From Hymenobacter metallilatus (GTDB lineage: Bacteria > Bacteroidota > Bacteroidia > Cytophagales > Hymenobacteraceae): DNA of 64,000 bases. Shown piece by piece: positions 52,004 through 61,177 of this stretch (positions are counted from its first letter, which is position 1; each line of letters opens with the position of its first letter). Below the pieces are notes generated by a model that was not told the DNA's origin, searched no databases, and worked only from the letters and a program-made list of their open reading frames with translations. A program made the translations under genes and the position numbers. The DNA lies in contig NZ_RWIS01000004.1 in assembly GCF_003944705.1 (NCBI RefSeq), positions 1 to 64,000 on the forward strand, given 5' to 3'.

Positions 52004-53914
52004 TTAGTCGTCTGTGCGCTTGCCTTTGTAGCCGCCGCCGTAGCTGCTGCCACCTTCGCGCCGGCCGTAGGAGCCGCCGCCACGGTTGCCACCGTAGCTG
52101 CCACCACCGTAACCACCTTCGCGCCGGTCGCCACCGTAGGAGCCACCGCCCCGACGGTCACCGTAGCTGCCGCCGCCGTAGGAGCCACCGCCCCGACGGT
52201 CGCCGCCGTAGCTGCCACCCTCGCGCCGGTCGCCGCCAAAGCCGCCGGTGCGGCGCGGACGCTCCCCGCCGAAACGGTTGCCACCTTCCTGCTGCGCGTC
52301 GCCTTCCTGGCGGGGCGTGGCAATGTTGAAGGCTACCGGCCGGCCCTGAATGGTGCTGCGACCCAGCTGGCTGATAACTTCCTCCACGAAATCGTTCGGA
52401 ATTTCCACGAAGCTAAACTTGTCGTAGAGGGCAATGTCGCCCACTTTACCGGCCGAGAGGCTGGTATTTTCGGCAATCAGGTCCACGATGTCGCGGGGGT
52501 GCAGGCGGTCCTTTTTGCCCATGGTTACGAACAGGCGCGTGAAGCCGGGGCGGGCCGCCCCCTGGGTACGGCTGGCGTCGAGGCTTTCCTGGGCGCGCTT
52601 GTCTTCCTTCATTGTCATCTTGAGCAGGGCCGCGGCCACGTCCAGCGACGTAACGGCGTCTTCCTGGTCCTGATCAATCAGGCGCTGTACGCGGGCAATG
52701 TACTTATCGAGGTTGCCCTTTTCGATAACCTCCTTGATAGAGTTGAGCATCAGCGTGGTTTTCACCTCCGACACATCTTCGAAGCTGGGCACGCGCTCCT
52801 GCTTGATGGTGGCTTTGGTGAAGCGCATGATGTCGCGCAGCTTATAGATGTCGCGGCCGCTCACGAAGGTGAAGGCCTTGCCCTGCTTGCCGGCGCGGCC
52901 GGTGCGGCCGATGCGGTGCACGTAGTATTCCTCGTCGGCGGGCAGATCGTAGTTTACTACCACTTCCACGTTGTCCACGTCGATGCCGCGGGCGGCCACG
53001 TCGGTGGCCACCAGGATTTCGAGGGTGCCTTTGCGGAATTTATCCAGCGTGTTCTGGCGCTGCTGCTGGCCCATGTCGCCGTGCAGGCCTTCGGCGAAGT
53101 AGCCTTTGGCTTGCAGGTCGCCCACAATCTCGTCCACCATACGCTTCGTGTTGGCGAAGACGATGCCCGACTTGATGTTGTACATGTCGATGAGGCGGGT
53201 CAGCACGTCCTTCTTCTGGGGGCCGCGCACTTCGAAGTAGCTCTGCTCAATGTTGGTAACCGTCATTTCCTGATGGTTTACCTTCACAATCTGCGGATCC
53301 TTCTGGTAGCGCTTGGTCATCTCCATGATGGGCTTGCTCATGGTAGCCGAGAAGAATACCGTCTGGCGGTCTTCGGGCATTTTCTTGAGCACCGTCTCGA
53401 TGTCGTCGCGGAAGCCCATATCGAGCATTTCGTCGGCTTCATCCAAGATGATCATTTTGCAGGCATCCAGCTTCAGGGTGCCCCGCTCAATGTGGTCCAT
53501 TACGCGGCCGGGCGTACCAATTACAATCTGCACGCCACGCTCCAGGGCGCGGAACTGCCGGTCGTACGAGGAGCCACCATAAATCGGTACTACGGCCAGG
53601 CCACGCTTGTACTTACCCAGCTTCTGGATTTCGCCGGATACCTGTACGGCCAGCTCGCGAGTGGGGCACAGCACAATGGCCTGCACCTCGCGGGATTCCG
53701 TGTTAATGCGCTCAATGGCGGGAATAGAGAAGGCGGCGGTTTTGCCGGTACCCGTCTGGGCCTGCCCGATTACGTCGCGGCCTTCCAGCAGCACCGGAAT
53801 AGCATTGGCCTGAATGGGGGATGCTTCTTCGTAGCCTACTTCCGTGATGGCGCGCTGCATTTCTTCAGAGAGGGTCAGCTCGCTGAATTTGGTCTTACCA
53901 GTTTCGTTTTCCAT
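52004..53914 (-). CDS. deaD: DEAD-box RNA helicase with DbpA domain, cold-shock type
   Basis: The product is 636 aa from ATG 53914 (MENETGKTKFSEL); a longer frame adds 41 residues. Motifs [32 protein letters not shown] and HRIGRTGR are present. Residues about 485-560 are a DbpA RNA-binding domain (RLFVTMGKKDRLHPRDIV, FSFVEIPNDF). The last 80 residues are Gly/Tyr/Arg repeats (GGSYGGDRR). It acts in ribosome assembly or mRNA unwinding, probably in the cold, as the next upstream gene is a cold-shock protein. Its stop is in the TTA beside the MITE. Confidence 0.93.
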   Translation of the reverse strand: MENETGKTKFSELTLSEEMQRAITEVGYEEASPIQANAIPVLLEGRDVIGQAQTGTGKTAAFSIPAIERINTESREVQAIVLCPTRELAVQVSGEIQKLGKYKRGLAVVPIYGGSSYDRQFRALERGVQIVIGTPGRVMDHIERGTLKLDACKMIILDEADEMLDMGFRDDIETVLKKMPEDRQTVFFSATMSKPIMEMTKRYQKDPQIVKVNHQEMTVTNIEQSYFEVRGPQKKDVLTRLIDMYNIKSGIVFANTKRMVDEIVGDLQAKGYFAEGLHGDMGQQQRQNTLDKFRKGTLEILVATDVAARGIDVDNVEVVVNYDLPADEEYYVHRIGRTGRAGKQGKAFTFVSGRDIYKLRDIMRFTKATIKQERVPSFEDVSEVKTTLMLNSIKEVIEKGNLDKYIARVQRLIDQDQEDAVTSLDVAAALLKMTMKEDKRAQESLDASRTQGAARPGFTRLFVTMGKKDRLHPRDIVDLIAENTSLSAGKVGDIALYDKFSFVEIPNDFVEEVISQLGRSTIQGRPVAFNIATPRQEGDAQQEGGNRFGGERPRRTGGFGGDRREGGSYGGDRRGGGSYGGGSYGDRRGGGSYGGDRREGGYGGGSYGGNRGGGSYGRREGGSSYGGGYKGKRTDD

Positions 53915-54096
53915 GTCAGTTGAATGGAGTGGAGTGAATAGCTCTGAAAACAGCGGATTCAGCGACGCTCTTCTCTCCCACTCAACACAACGACAAGTGA
54001 CGGAAGCAACGGACGGAAGACAAAGCCGGCCCAACAAGTTTCTTTTAGAGGCAGCTCACAAGCTGCGCGGAACGTGGCCGTTCTCAAATGCGGCTG

Positions 54097-54104
54097 CAAA
54101 GGTA
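54097..54104 (-). promoter_or_regulatory. -7 box TACCTTTG of the deaD-like gene
   Basis: On the minus strand the sequence TACCTTTG lies about 183 bases before the ATG, giving a long leader of roughly 175 bases, as is common for cold-shock helicase genes. Confidence 0.6.
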
Positions 54105-54138
54105 GGGAGAATTATTGATGTTTGCACGTAGTGGCTGT

Positions 54139-54237
54139 AAACACGTCATACAGAGGCGGAGCACACGCTCCTAAGCAATCAGGTGCCATTGCAACTCAGT
54201 ACGCAAGATGCTTCGGCTGCGCCTCTGCATGACGTTT
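54139..54237. repeat. REP-like element with CGTCAT arms
   Basis: Opposed arms (AAACACGTCATACAGAGGCG at left; complement of AAACGTCATGCAGAGGCGCA at right) flank a core with AAGATGCTT. The ends share the CGTCAT start of the element at 13407-13617. Confidence 0.65.
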
Positions 54238-54264
54238 TTCGTTTGCTGTTAAATCCATTAAACG

Positions 54265-54297
54265 CAAAAAAAGCAGGCCCTTGAGGAGCCTGCTTTT
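54265..54297 (-). terminator. Terminator of the cold-shock gene
   Basis: The stem AGCAGGC(TCC) / GCCTGCT is followed on the minus strand by TTTTTTGCG, 28 bases past the stop. Confidence 0.82.
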
Positions 54298-54324
54298 CTG
54301 AGCTATCCGGGAAAGGATACTGGA

Positions 54325-54516
54325 CTAGGCCAGCTTCACTTTCACAGCGTTGGGGCCTTTACGACCCTGAGCAATTTCAAATTCCACTTTGTCTTTGTCG
54401 CGGATTTCGTCGATGCACTCGGTTACGTGCACGAATACGTCCTCGCCGGTTTCGTCAACTTTGATAAAGCCGAAACCTTTGGTTTCGTTGAAGAATTTTA
54501 CAGTTCCTGTCTGCAT
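54325..54516 (-). CDS. Cold-shock protein, CspA family
   Basis: The product is 63 aa, the usual length. RNA-binding motifs RNP1 (KGFGFIKV) and RNP2 (VFVHV) are intact. Such proteins melt RNA structure or antiterminate at low temperature. It lies upstream of the deaD-like gene on the same strand, separated by a terminator and a repeat, so they are probably separately promoted. It has a leader of about 105 bases. Confidence 0.96.
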   Translation of the reverse strand: MQTGTVKFFNETKGFGFIKVDETGEDVFVHVTECIDEIRDKDKVEFEIAQGRKGPNAVKVKLA

Positions 54517-54627
54517 GGTACTGGTGATGATGGATGATGTATGGCAGGAAAGCAGTACTCAACTCTGCTTTCCCCTCCTCACGGACGTACTCAACAGGGC
54601 GGTAGAACCGCGTTTTCTTAACCTGCC

Positions 54628-54635
54628 CAAAGATA
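54628..54635 (-). promoter_or_regulatory. -7 box TATCTTTG of the cold-shock gene
   Basis: TATCTTTG on the minus strand lies 112 bases before the ATG. The leader has a hairpin, AAAGCAG / CTGCTTT (about 54550-54575), and a GGAGG run, which could make translation temperature-dependent. Confidence 0.6.
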
Positions 54636-54716
54636 CGGGGATATTTTAGATATGGAAGAGCCGACGCAGGAATGTGCATAAGGACTTCCGGCTGTCCTCT
54701 GCTTACTTTGCCCTCG

Positions 54717-55136
54717 ATGGATACACCTGCCTACCCAGCCTACCGCTTCACGCGCCTGATTACGGTACAGCCCGAAGACATCGATGAGCTCAACCACGCC
54801 AACAACGTGCGGTATGTGCAGTGGGTGCAGGATACGGCCGGGGCGCACTGGCATGCCGCCGCACCGGCTGCTGTTCAGGCGCAGTATGTATGGGTAGTGC
54901 GCGAGCATCATATCCGCTACCTGCACCCGGCCCTGCTAGGGGACGAGTTGCGTTGCATTACCTGGGTGAGTAGTATGGAGGGCGTCACCTCGCACCGCCA
55001 CGTGCGCATTGAGCGGGCCCGGGACGGCAAGCTACTGTGCGAGGCGGAAACCCACTGGATTCTGCTGCAGCCGGATACGATGCGCCCCCAGCGCATTCCG
55101 GCGGAAATGGCCCGGTGGGTGCAGGAGCCGGTGTAG
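54717..55136 (+). CDS. Acyl-CoA thioesterase, 4HBT hotdog fold
   Basis: The product is 139 aa from ATG 54717; an upstream in-frame ATG adds 15 residues. The active-site stretch EDIDELNHANNVRYVQWVQD is the 4-hydroxybenzoyl-CoA thioesterase/FadM pattern. Later ELRCITWVSSMEGVTSHRHV forms the second strand. It hydrolyses acyl-CoA of unknown chain. A near-promoter TTACTTTG ends six bases before the ATG. Confidence 0.9.
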   Translation: MDTPAYPAYRFTRLITVQPEDIDELNHANNVRYVQWVQDTAGAHWHAAAPAAVQAQYVWVVREHHIRYLHPALLGDELRCITWVSSMEGVTSHRHVRIERARDGKLLCEAETHWILLQPDTMRPQRIPAEMARWVQEPV

Positions 55137-55189
55137 GTATATTACAGCTGATTTCTGCCCTGTTTATTTTTCAGCACTATCCTTTACTT

Positions 55190-55777
55190 ATGATGTATCG
55201 ACTGTCTACTCTTCTGGTGATGTTGTTCCTGAGCCACGGGATGTGGGCGCAGGACTGCCACCAAGCCTTTATCAAGCGCGTTACCGATACCATTGCCTAC
55301 GTAGGGGTAGTGAAATGTGAAGCTGTCAGCCGCATTGGCTCTACTCCCCGCCAGTATATCCGCTTCGATTCGCTGCGCCGCTTTTGTAGTTCCGCAGAGT
55401 TGCAGGCGTTGCTAAAGCACAAGTCGCCGGCCGTGCGCGGGTACGCCTTTTGGGCGCTGACGGAACGGCCGGAGGTAGATTTGTACCCACTTTTGCTCCG
55501 GCATCGGCAGGATAGAGCAGAGACAGCGCAGATGTGTGGATGTTTCGGGTCCGTAATAACCGTAATCAGTTCAATGCTCAATGATTATGAGAAAAGCCCA
55601 CAGTATGCCCGTGATTCGCTGAATCCTGAGCGGCGTAGAGTATACTTAGTGCTACATAAGGAAGCTAAAGCTAGATGGCGTAAGAAAAGCCAACACCAAG
55701 AAAACATGACACTTAGAGCTAAAAACCGCGCAAAACGTCGTGACGATAAGCTCTGGGCTCACGACAACGACTTTTAA
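55190..55777 (+). CDS. Secreted hypothetical protein with HEAT-like segment, 195 aa
   Basis: ATG 55190 begins a signal peptide (LSTLLVMLFLSHGMWAQ). The mature protein includes ELQALLKHKSPAVRGYAFWA, like a single HEAT or armadillo-type repeat unit. The C-terminal 45 residues are strongly basic (RWRKKSQHQENM, RAKNRAKRRDDK). Family not recognised. It ends nine bases before the AddA-like gene. Confidence 0.78.
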   Translation: MMYRLSTLLVMLFLSHGMWAQDCHQAFIKRVTDTIAYVGVVKCEAVSRIGSTPRQYIRFDSLRRFCSSAELQALLKHKSPAVRGYAFWALTERPEVDLYPLLLRHRQDRAETAQMCGCFGSVITVISSMLNDYEKSPQYARDSLNPERRRVYLVLHKEAKARWRKKSQHQENMTLRAKNRAKRRDDKLWAHDNDF

Positions 55778-55786
55778 CCTCCCCCA

Positions 55787-58700
55787 ATGCCCCCCTCCTT
55801 CCGCATTTACTCTTCTTCGGCCGGCTCCGGCAAAACCTACCAGCTTACCAAGGAATACCTGAAGCTGGCCCTGGCCACCGACGACGCGGCGTACTTCAAG
55901 ACTATTCTGGCCATTACGTTCACCAACGACGCGGCCGGCGAGATGAAGGAGCGGATTCTGGGGGCGCTGCGGCGGTTTGCCCGCCTGCCCGCCGGCGGCT
56001 CCGACCGGCTGCTGACGGAAATTGCCGACGAGCTGGCCCAGGAAGGCCCTTTGGCCCACCTGGAAACGCCCGAGGAGCGGCAGCAGGTGCTGCAGCAGCG
56101 GGCCACGGCCACGTTCCGGCTGGCGCTCTACCACTACGCCGATTTTGCGGTGAGCACCATCGACTCGTTTGTGCAGCGCATCGTCACGGCTTTCACCCGG
56201 GAGCTGGGGCTGCCGGCCACGTTTGAGGTGGAGCTGGACAGCGCCACCGTGCTGCAAAACGCCGTGGCCGTGCTGCTGGACAAGGTGAACCGGGACCCCA
56301 ACTCGGCGCTGCTGTCGAAAACCATTTCCGATTTTGCCCTAAACAAGGCCGACGAGGGCCGCAGCTGGAATAACCTGCCCGAGGAGCTGGTGCAGTTCGG
56401 GCAGTTTCTGCTAAGTGAGCCGGTACATGAGGCCGTGGAGCAGCTGCAGCAGCTGAGCCTGCAGGACCACCGCCGTCTGTACGAAGGGCTGCGGCAGCGC
56501 AAGCAGGAAATCGAACTACTGGTAGAGCAAACTGCCGCCCTGGCCCTGGAAACCCTGGAGCAGCACGGGCTGGAAGCCGAACACCTGAACGGCGGCACCA
56601 ACGGCGTGTACGGCCATTTCAGCAACTGGCGGCGCTGGCTGGAACTGCCGGCAACCGGCGGGCAGTTTCCCACGGCCACTGCCCTGAAACCGCTGGAGTC
56701 GGGCGACTGGAGCAGCGCCAAATCCAAAAAAGGGCCGTTACGGGAGGCTGTGGACTCCGCCGCCCCCACGCTGGAGCAAATATTCCGGCAGCTGCAGCAG
56801 CAGCGCGAGCGGCTGCTGGCACCCTACCTGCTGGCCGCCGGGATGCTGCCCTACGTATTTCAGGTGAGCTTGCTGAGTGAGCTGAGCAAGGCCGTGGACC
56901 AGATCAGCCGCGACCGGGGCGTGGTGCTGATTGCTGAGTTCAACCGCCGGATTGCCCGCATTGTGCTGCGCGAGCCGGTGCCGTTTCTGTATGAGCGGTT
57001 GGGCGACCGGTACCAGCACCTGCTGATTGACGAGTTTCAGGACACCTCGGTGCTGCAGTGGAACAACCTGCTGCCGCTGGTGGAAAACGCCCTGGGCCAG
57101 GGCAACCTGAGCCTGGCCGTGGGCGACGCCAAGCAGTCAATTTACCGCTGGCGGGGCGGCGAGATGGAGCAGATTCTGCGCCTGTACCAGCGCCAGACCA
57201 AGCACCTCTACCAGCACGTGGCCGACGAGGAGCTGCGCCGGATTCTGACGGAGCGCTACCGCACCATCGACGGGGCCCTGGAATCCCGCAACCTGAGCAC
57301 CAACTACCGCTCGGGCGCGGCCATCATCCAGTTCAACAACGAGCTGTTCCGGTTTATCAGCGCCACCCACGCCGCGCTGCCGCTGGTGCAGGGCATTTAC
57401 GATGCTGATTTTGTGCAGCAGGCTCCGGCCAACGCCCCGGCCAACGCCCACGTGGAGCTGCTGTTCACCGATAACGACGCCCCCGCCTGCCGCTACGATG
57501 CCGCTTTGGGCACGTACACGCCCGAAACCCTACCCGGCTACCTGGTGGGCCAGACGCTGGACTACGACGAAAGCACCCTGTACCTGACGCTGCAGCTGGT
57601 GGAAAAGGCCGTGGCCGACGGCTTCGCCCTGTACGACGTGGCCGTACTCTGCCGCACCCGCCAGAGCAGCCGGCGCACGGCCAAGTTCCTGAAAGAGCGG
57701 GGCTACGACATTATTTCGGCCGATTCCCTGTCATTGGAGTTTGCCGAGGTAGTGAACCTGCTGGTGGCCCTGTTCCGGGTGCTCAACCAGCCGGCCGATA
57801 CCCTGGCCCGGGCCGAAGCCCTGCTGCTGGTGGACCGGGTGGTGCGTGGCCTCGACCCCGCGCCCGAGCGGGCCCGCCACCACGCCGCCCTGGCCAATGC
57901 CGAGAGCGTGCAGCCGTTCTGGGACGAGCTGCGCGCCCTGGGCTACGACGTGCAGGAGCGCGAAACCGGCAACCTGGGCCTCTACGAGCTGACCGAGCGA
58001 CTGGTGGGCCTGCTGGGGCTACTGAACCGGGTGCAGGAACGGGAATACCTGTTCCGGTTTCTGGACCTGACGCTGGAGTACAGCCTGCGCTTCGGCAACA
58101 ACCTCAACAACTTCCTGGCCTACTGGGACCAGAAAAAGAGCACGCTCAGCATCAATGCCCCGGCCGGCCGCAACGCCGTTACCATCACCACGGTGCACAA
58201 GGCCAAGGGTTTGGCCTACGGGGTGGTGATTGTGCCGTTTGCCGATTGGTCGTTGCGCCCCCACCTCAATACGCTGCTCTGGGGCCGCCTGCCCGCCGAG
58301 GCCGACCGGCCCGTGGCCGAAATGCCCGGCGTGGCCGTGGTGAGCCTGAAGCAGGATTTGCAGCACACGCCCCTGGCGGAGCAGTACACCGAGGAAGTGG
58401 AAAAAACCTTCCTGGAAGGCCTGAACACGCTGTACGTGGCCCTCACCCGCCCGCGCTACCGCCTCTACCTCATCAGCCGCCAGCCCAAACCTTCCAAAGC
58501 CAGCAAGGACGACGCCCCCACCGACAAGCCCGCCGCCACCGTGGCCGAGCTGCTGCACCGCTACCTGCTGAGCATCAACCAGTGGCACGACGAGCAGATG
58601 GCCTACGTACTGGCCGACGCCCACGGCCAGCTCCCCCCGAAGCTACAAGCGGCAACGGCTGAGCAGCAAGCGGCCAGCTCCAAGCTGCAAGCTCCCAACG

Positions 58701-59293
58701 AGGCCGGTTCCACTCCAAACAACGAACAACCAACAACGAACAACGAACTACCCTTAACCAACCTCACCAGCACGCCCTGGGAAAAGCGCCTGCGCCTGAA
58801 ACGGCACGCCAACACAGTGTTCGACTTCGACGAGCAGCAGGAGCAGCGCGAGTGGAACCGCCGCCTGCACTACGCCCTGCGCCGCGTAAAGCAGGCCGAC
58901 GACGTGGACCGCGTGGCCGGGCAGCTGGTAGCCGAGGGCCTCATCAGTACCCGGGAACGGACCGGCTTATTGGAACGGCTGCGCGAGGTGGTGAGCAACC
59001 CGCGCATGGCCCACTACTTCAGCCCCCAGGTGGCGGCTGAGGCCGAGCGGGAAATTCTGGTGGGCGGCACCCGCAAGCAGGACTACAAGCCCGACCGGAT
59101 TGTGTTTGAAACTCTGCCCGGCGGCCAGGGTCAGCGCGTCTCACTTATTGATTTCAAGCTACCCCCGCCCCACCCCGGCCACCGCCAGGCTTTGCAGCGC
59201 TACGCCACGCTGTTCCGGCAGCTGCGCTTCGAGCAGGTGTGCTGCGTGCTGTACTACTTCGACACCCAGCAGGTGCAGGAGTGGGAAGCCTGA
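55787..59293 (+). CDS. AddA-like UvrD helicase-nuclease
   Basis: The product is 1168 aa. SF1 motifs are SSSAGSGKTYQL (Walker A near residue 12), LLIDEFQDTS (Walker B near 413), GDAKQSIYRWRGGE, LSTNYRSGAAI and ITTVHKAKGLAY. The C-terminus is a PD-(D/E)XK nuclease: YKPDRIVFE, LIDFKLPPP and HRQALQRYATLF. It processes double-strand DNA ends for recombination with an AddB-type partner, whose gene begins at 63234 and is unusually not adjacent. A repeat-derived stretch (about residues 948-990) lies in the linker before the nuclease. Confidence 0.9.
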   Translation: MPPSFRIYSSSAGSGKTYQLTKEYLKLALATDDAAYFKTILAITFTNDAAGEMKERILGALRRFARLPAGGSDRLLTEIADELAQEGPLAHLETPEERQQVLQQRATATFRLALYHYADFAVSTIDSFVQRIVTAFTRELGLPATFEVELDSATVLQNAVAVLLDKVNRDPNSALLSKTISDFALNKADEGRSWNNLPEELVQFGQFLLSEPVHEAVEQLQQLSLQDHRRLYEGLRQRKQEIELLVEQTAALALETLEQHGLEAEHLNGGTNGVYGHFSNWRRWLELPATGGQFPTATALKPLESGDWSSAKSKKGPLREAVDSAAPTLEQIFRQLQQQRERLLAPYLLAAGMLPYVFQVSLLSELSKAVDQISRDRGVVLIAEFNRRIARIVLREPVPFLYERLGDRYQHLLIDEFQDTSVLQWNNLLPLVENALGQGNLSLAVGDAKQSIYRWRGGEMEQILRLYQRQTKHLYQHVADEELRRILTERYRTIDGALESRNLSTNYRSGAAIIQFNNELFRFISATHAALPLVQGIYDADFVQQAPANAPANAHVELLFTDNDAPACRYDAALGTYTPETLPGYLVGQTLDYDESTLYLTLQLVEKAVADGFALYDVAVLCRTRQSSRRTAKFLKERGYDIISADSLSLEFAEVVNLLVALFRVLNQPADTLARAEALLLVDRVVRGLDPAPERARHHAALANAESVQPFWDELRALGYDVQERETGNLGLYELTERLVGLLGLLNRVQEREYLFRFLDLTLEYSLRFGNNLNNFLAYWDQKKSTLSINAPAGRNAVTITTVHKAKGLAYGVVIVPFADWSLRPHLNTLLWGRLPAEADRPVAEMPGVAVVSLKQDLQHTPLAEQYTEEVEKTFLEGLNTLYVALTRPRYRLYLISRQPKPSKASKDDAPTDKPAATVAELLHRYLLSINQWHDEQMAYVLADAHGQLPPKLQAATAEQQAASSKLQAPNEAGSTPNNEQPTTNNELPLTNLTSTPWEKRLRLKRHANTVFDFDEQQEQREWNRRLHYALRRVKQADDVDRVAGQLVAEGLISTRERTGLLERLREVVSNPRMAHYFSPQVAAEAEREILVGGTRKQDYKPDRIVFETLPGGQGQRVSLIDFKLPPPHPGHRQALQRYATLFRQLRFEQVCCVLYYFDTQQVQEWEA
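58630..58762. repeat. In-frame low-complexity repeat insert in the AddA-like gene
   Basis: DNA with units such as AAGCTGCAAGCTCC and AACAACGAACAACCAACAAC encodes a Gln/Ala/Ser- then Asn/Thr-rich stretch (EQQAASSKLQA, NNEQPTTNNEL). It resembles the repeats in pnkp and at 33144. It lies in the linker between helicase and nuclease parts. Confidence 0.6.
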
Positions 59294-59320
59294 GGCCACT
59301 TGCCATGGAGTAGTGAGAAA

Positions 59321-59355
59321 AAAAGCCAGCGCCTGACTACCAGGCGCTGGCTTTT
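59321..59355. terminator. Bidirectional intrinsic terminator
   Basis: The perfect stem AAAAGCCAGCGCCTG / CAGGCGCTGGCTTTT with a five-base loop lies between convergent genes ending at 59293 and 59386. Confidence 0.9.
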
Positions 59356-59385
59356 GTTGGTTTATCTCTCTGCACAAACCAACCG

Positions 59386-60948
59386 CTAGTTCATACTGGC
59401 AATCCGCTTTAAATCGGGGTTTGTGGGCTCAAAAGCCAGGCCCTTGCGGGCGTAGGCGCGGGCCCCGGTCAGGTCGTTGGCTTTGCCCGAGGCAATGCTG
59501 GCGGCCAGATAGATAGTAGCCACCTGCGAGGCATCAATAGTGGCCTCCTTGCGGGCGTAGGCCTGCTCGAAGGCCGTCAGGTATTTCTTGCCCTCCGCAC
59601 GCTTATTGCCCATGAAGGCGTCGTAAGCGGCCCGGGCGTAGCTGTACAGGTAGGCCTGACGCATGGGCGCCGTACTGCGCAGAAAGGGGTAGTCGGCGCT
59701 GTATTTGTCGAGGCGCTGCAACAGACCCACCGAGTTGCGGTGCACGTTAATCTCATCCTGCACCACCGCGCTGATAAGTCCCTGTAGCTCCGGGCTCACC
59801 CGGTTGTAGCGAAAAGCTTGCAGAAGCAGCGGAAATGCCTGCTCGGTGTGCTGCTGCATGGCCAGCATCCGCCCAAGCTGCATGTAGTACACGTAGGAAA
59901 GCGAGTGGCGGGTGCTGGTGTCGGACACGCTACCCAGAAATGTACCGTACATGGTGCGGTACATGGCCGTATCCCCGCGCTCCAGCAGAAACTTCTGCGT
60001 GATGGTTTTGAAGGCATTCACGCATTCGTCGCGGTACTTGGTAGCGGGCTGGCGGGCGTAGAACTCCGTCAGCAGCTGCACGTCTTCCAACTTGTTGTAG
60101 CCGTTGCCCTCCAGGCGGGCGGCCAGGCTTTGGGTGAGCAGGTAGTTGGTTTCGGTGGCCGGAAACAGCTTTTCCGCCTTTTTCAGCGCATGGTAGGCTT
60201 TCTCGTCTTCGTCGGCCTGCAGCGCCAGCACTCCTTGGTTGTAGTACTGCAGCGAAATCAGCTGCGGCAGAGAAATGGTTTTGTCGGCCTGAAACTTCTG
60301 CTTGAAAATTTCCTCCAGGCCCTGCTGCTGCACCTCGCTCTGACTAACCAGCTTGCTGTCAACCAAATAGTCGACGTAGGCTTTTTTGAACTTGGCATCC
60401 GGTAAAAAGTAGCCGAAGGTGGGTGCCGTTGTTTCCACCATGATGTTGCTCGCCTGCGGGTCGGCCACCAAGTACACGTGGGTTGGTTTCTGCCGGATGG
60501 CGTAGGGTATGTGGTAGTGCTCGAAAATAAGCGCATACAGCGCCGACGCACTCACGCAGTTGTAAACGCCGCTCTGCACCGTGCGGTCGAAGGTGGCGGC
60601 ATCCTCATATTTTGTCAGGAAGCGCTGATGAGCCAGCTCGAATATGCTGCGGACCTGCCGGGCCAGGGGCTTTGTCCCAATCTTTTCCTTATCAAGCTGG
60701 GCGTACAGCTCGCTCAGGCGGCCTTCGGCCTGCTGCAAGGTGGCCGTGGTGCTGGCCGGATTCACGGCCAGCAGCTGCGCCAGATATTCCGCCTCGGTGC
60801 GGGGCGTTTGGGGCGCCAGAGCAGCCTGCTCAAACGCCGAAGCATATACCACACGGGAAGAGAGGGAGGTAGCGGATGTTTGGGCCCCTGCCGGCACGAC
60901 GGCCAGCAGCCCCAACGCCAATAACACGGAGCGTAGCACTGTATTCAT
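59386..60948 (-). CDS. Secreted transglutaminase-like and helical-repeat protein
   Basis: The product is 520 aa from ATG 60948 (MNTVLRSVLLALGLLAVVPA), a signal peptide. Residues about 120-175 look like a transglutaminase core: VYNCVSASALYALIFEHY with the Cys, and KPTHVYLVADP with the His and Asp. The remaining 330 residues are helical and TPR-like (YYNQGVLALQADEDEKAYHA). Likely periplasmic, with peptidase or only scaffold activity. It stands between the two halves of the recombination pair on the opposite strand. Confidence 0.78.
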   Translation of the reverse strand: MNTVLRSVLLALGLLAVVPAGAQTSATSLSSRVVYASAFEQAALAPQTPRTEAEYLAQLLAVNPASTTATLQQAEGRLSELYAQLDKEKIGTKPLARQVRSIFELAHQRFLTKYEDAATFDRTVQSGVYNCVSASALYALIFEHYHIPYAIRQKPTHVYLVADPQASNIMVETTAPTFGYFLPDAKFKKAYVDYLVDSKLVSQSEVQQQGLEEIFKQKFQADKTISLPQLISLQYYNQGVLALQADEDEKAYHALKKAEKLFPATETNYLLTQSLAARLEGNGYNKLEDVQLLTEFYARQPATKYRDECVNAFKTITQKFLLERGDTAMYRTMYGTFLGSVSDTSTRHSLSYVYYMQLGRMLAMQQHTEQAFPLLLQAFRYNRVSPELQGLISAVVQDEINVHRNSVGLLQRLDKYSADYPFLRSTAPMRQAYLYSYARAAYDAFMGNKRAEGKKYLTAFEQAYARKEATIDASQVATIYLAASIASGKANDLTGARAYARKGLAFEPTNPDLKRIASMN

Positions 60949-61144
60949 ATAGATAATCTGACTAAGAAAGCGGCCAACCCTGGCCGACAAATTCCCGCAA
61001 TGTACCACCCAAAAGGCAGGTAGCTACGCCAAGGGGCCAAAAATTTCCGGGGCCTGCCCGGCCCATCGAAAACGGCCGCGTATTTCTGCCAATTTTTTTA
61101 GTAAATTCCCAAAAATAAGCAACCACGAAGCGCCTGCTGCACGC

Positions 61145-61152
61145 TACCTTTG
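61145..61152 (+). promoter_or_regulatory. -7 box TACCTTTG upstream of the MFS gene
   Basis: TACCTTTG fits TAnnTTTG and lies 25 bases before the ATG at 61178. Confidence 0.6.
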
Positions 61153-61177
61153 CAGCCACCTCCTTTCCTTTTGCTCT

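Noticed and set aside
52499..53923. Forward frame of 474 codons opposite the DeaD-like gene
   Set aside because: It is a shadow of the helicase, with no recognisable motif and His/Leu-rich composition.
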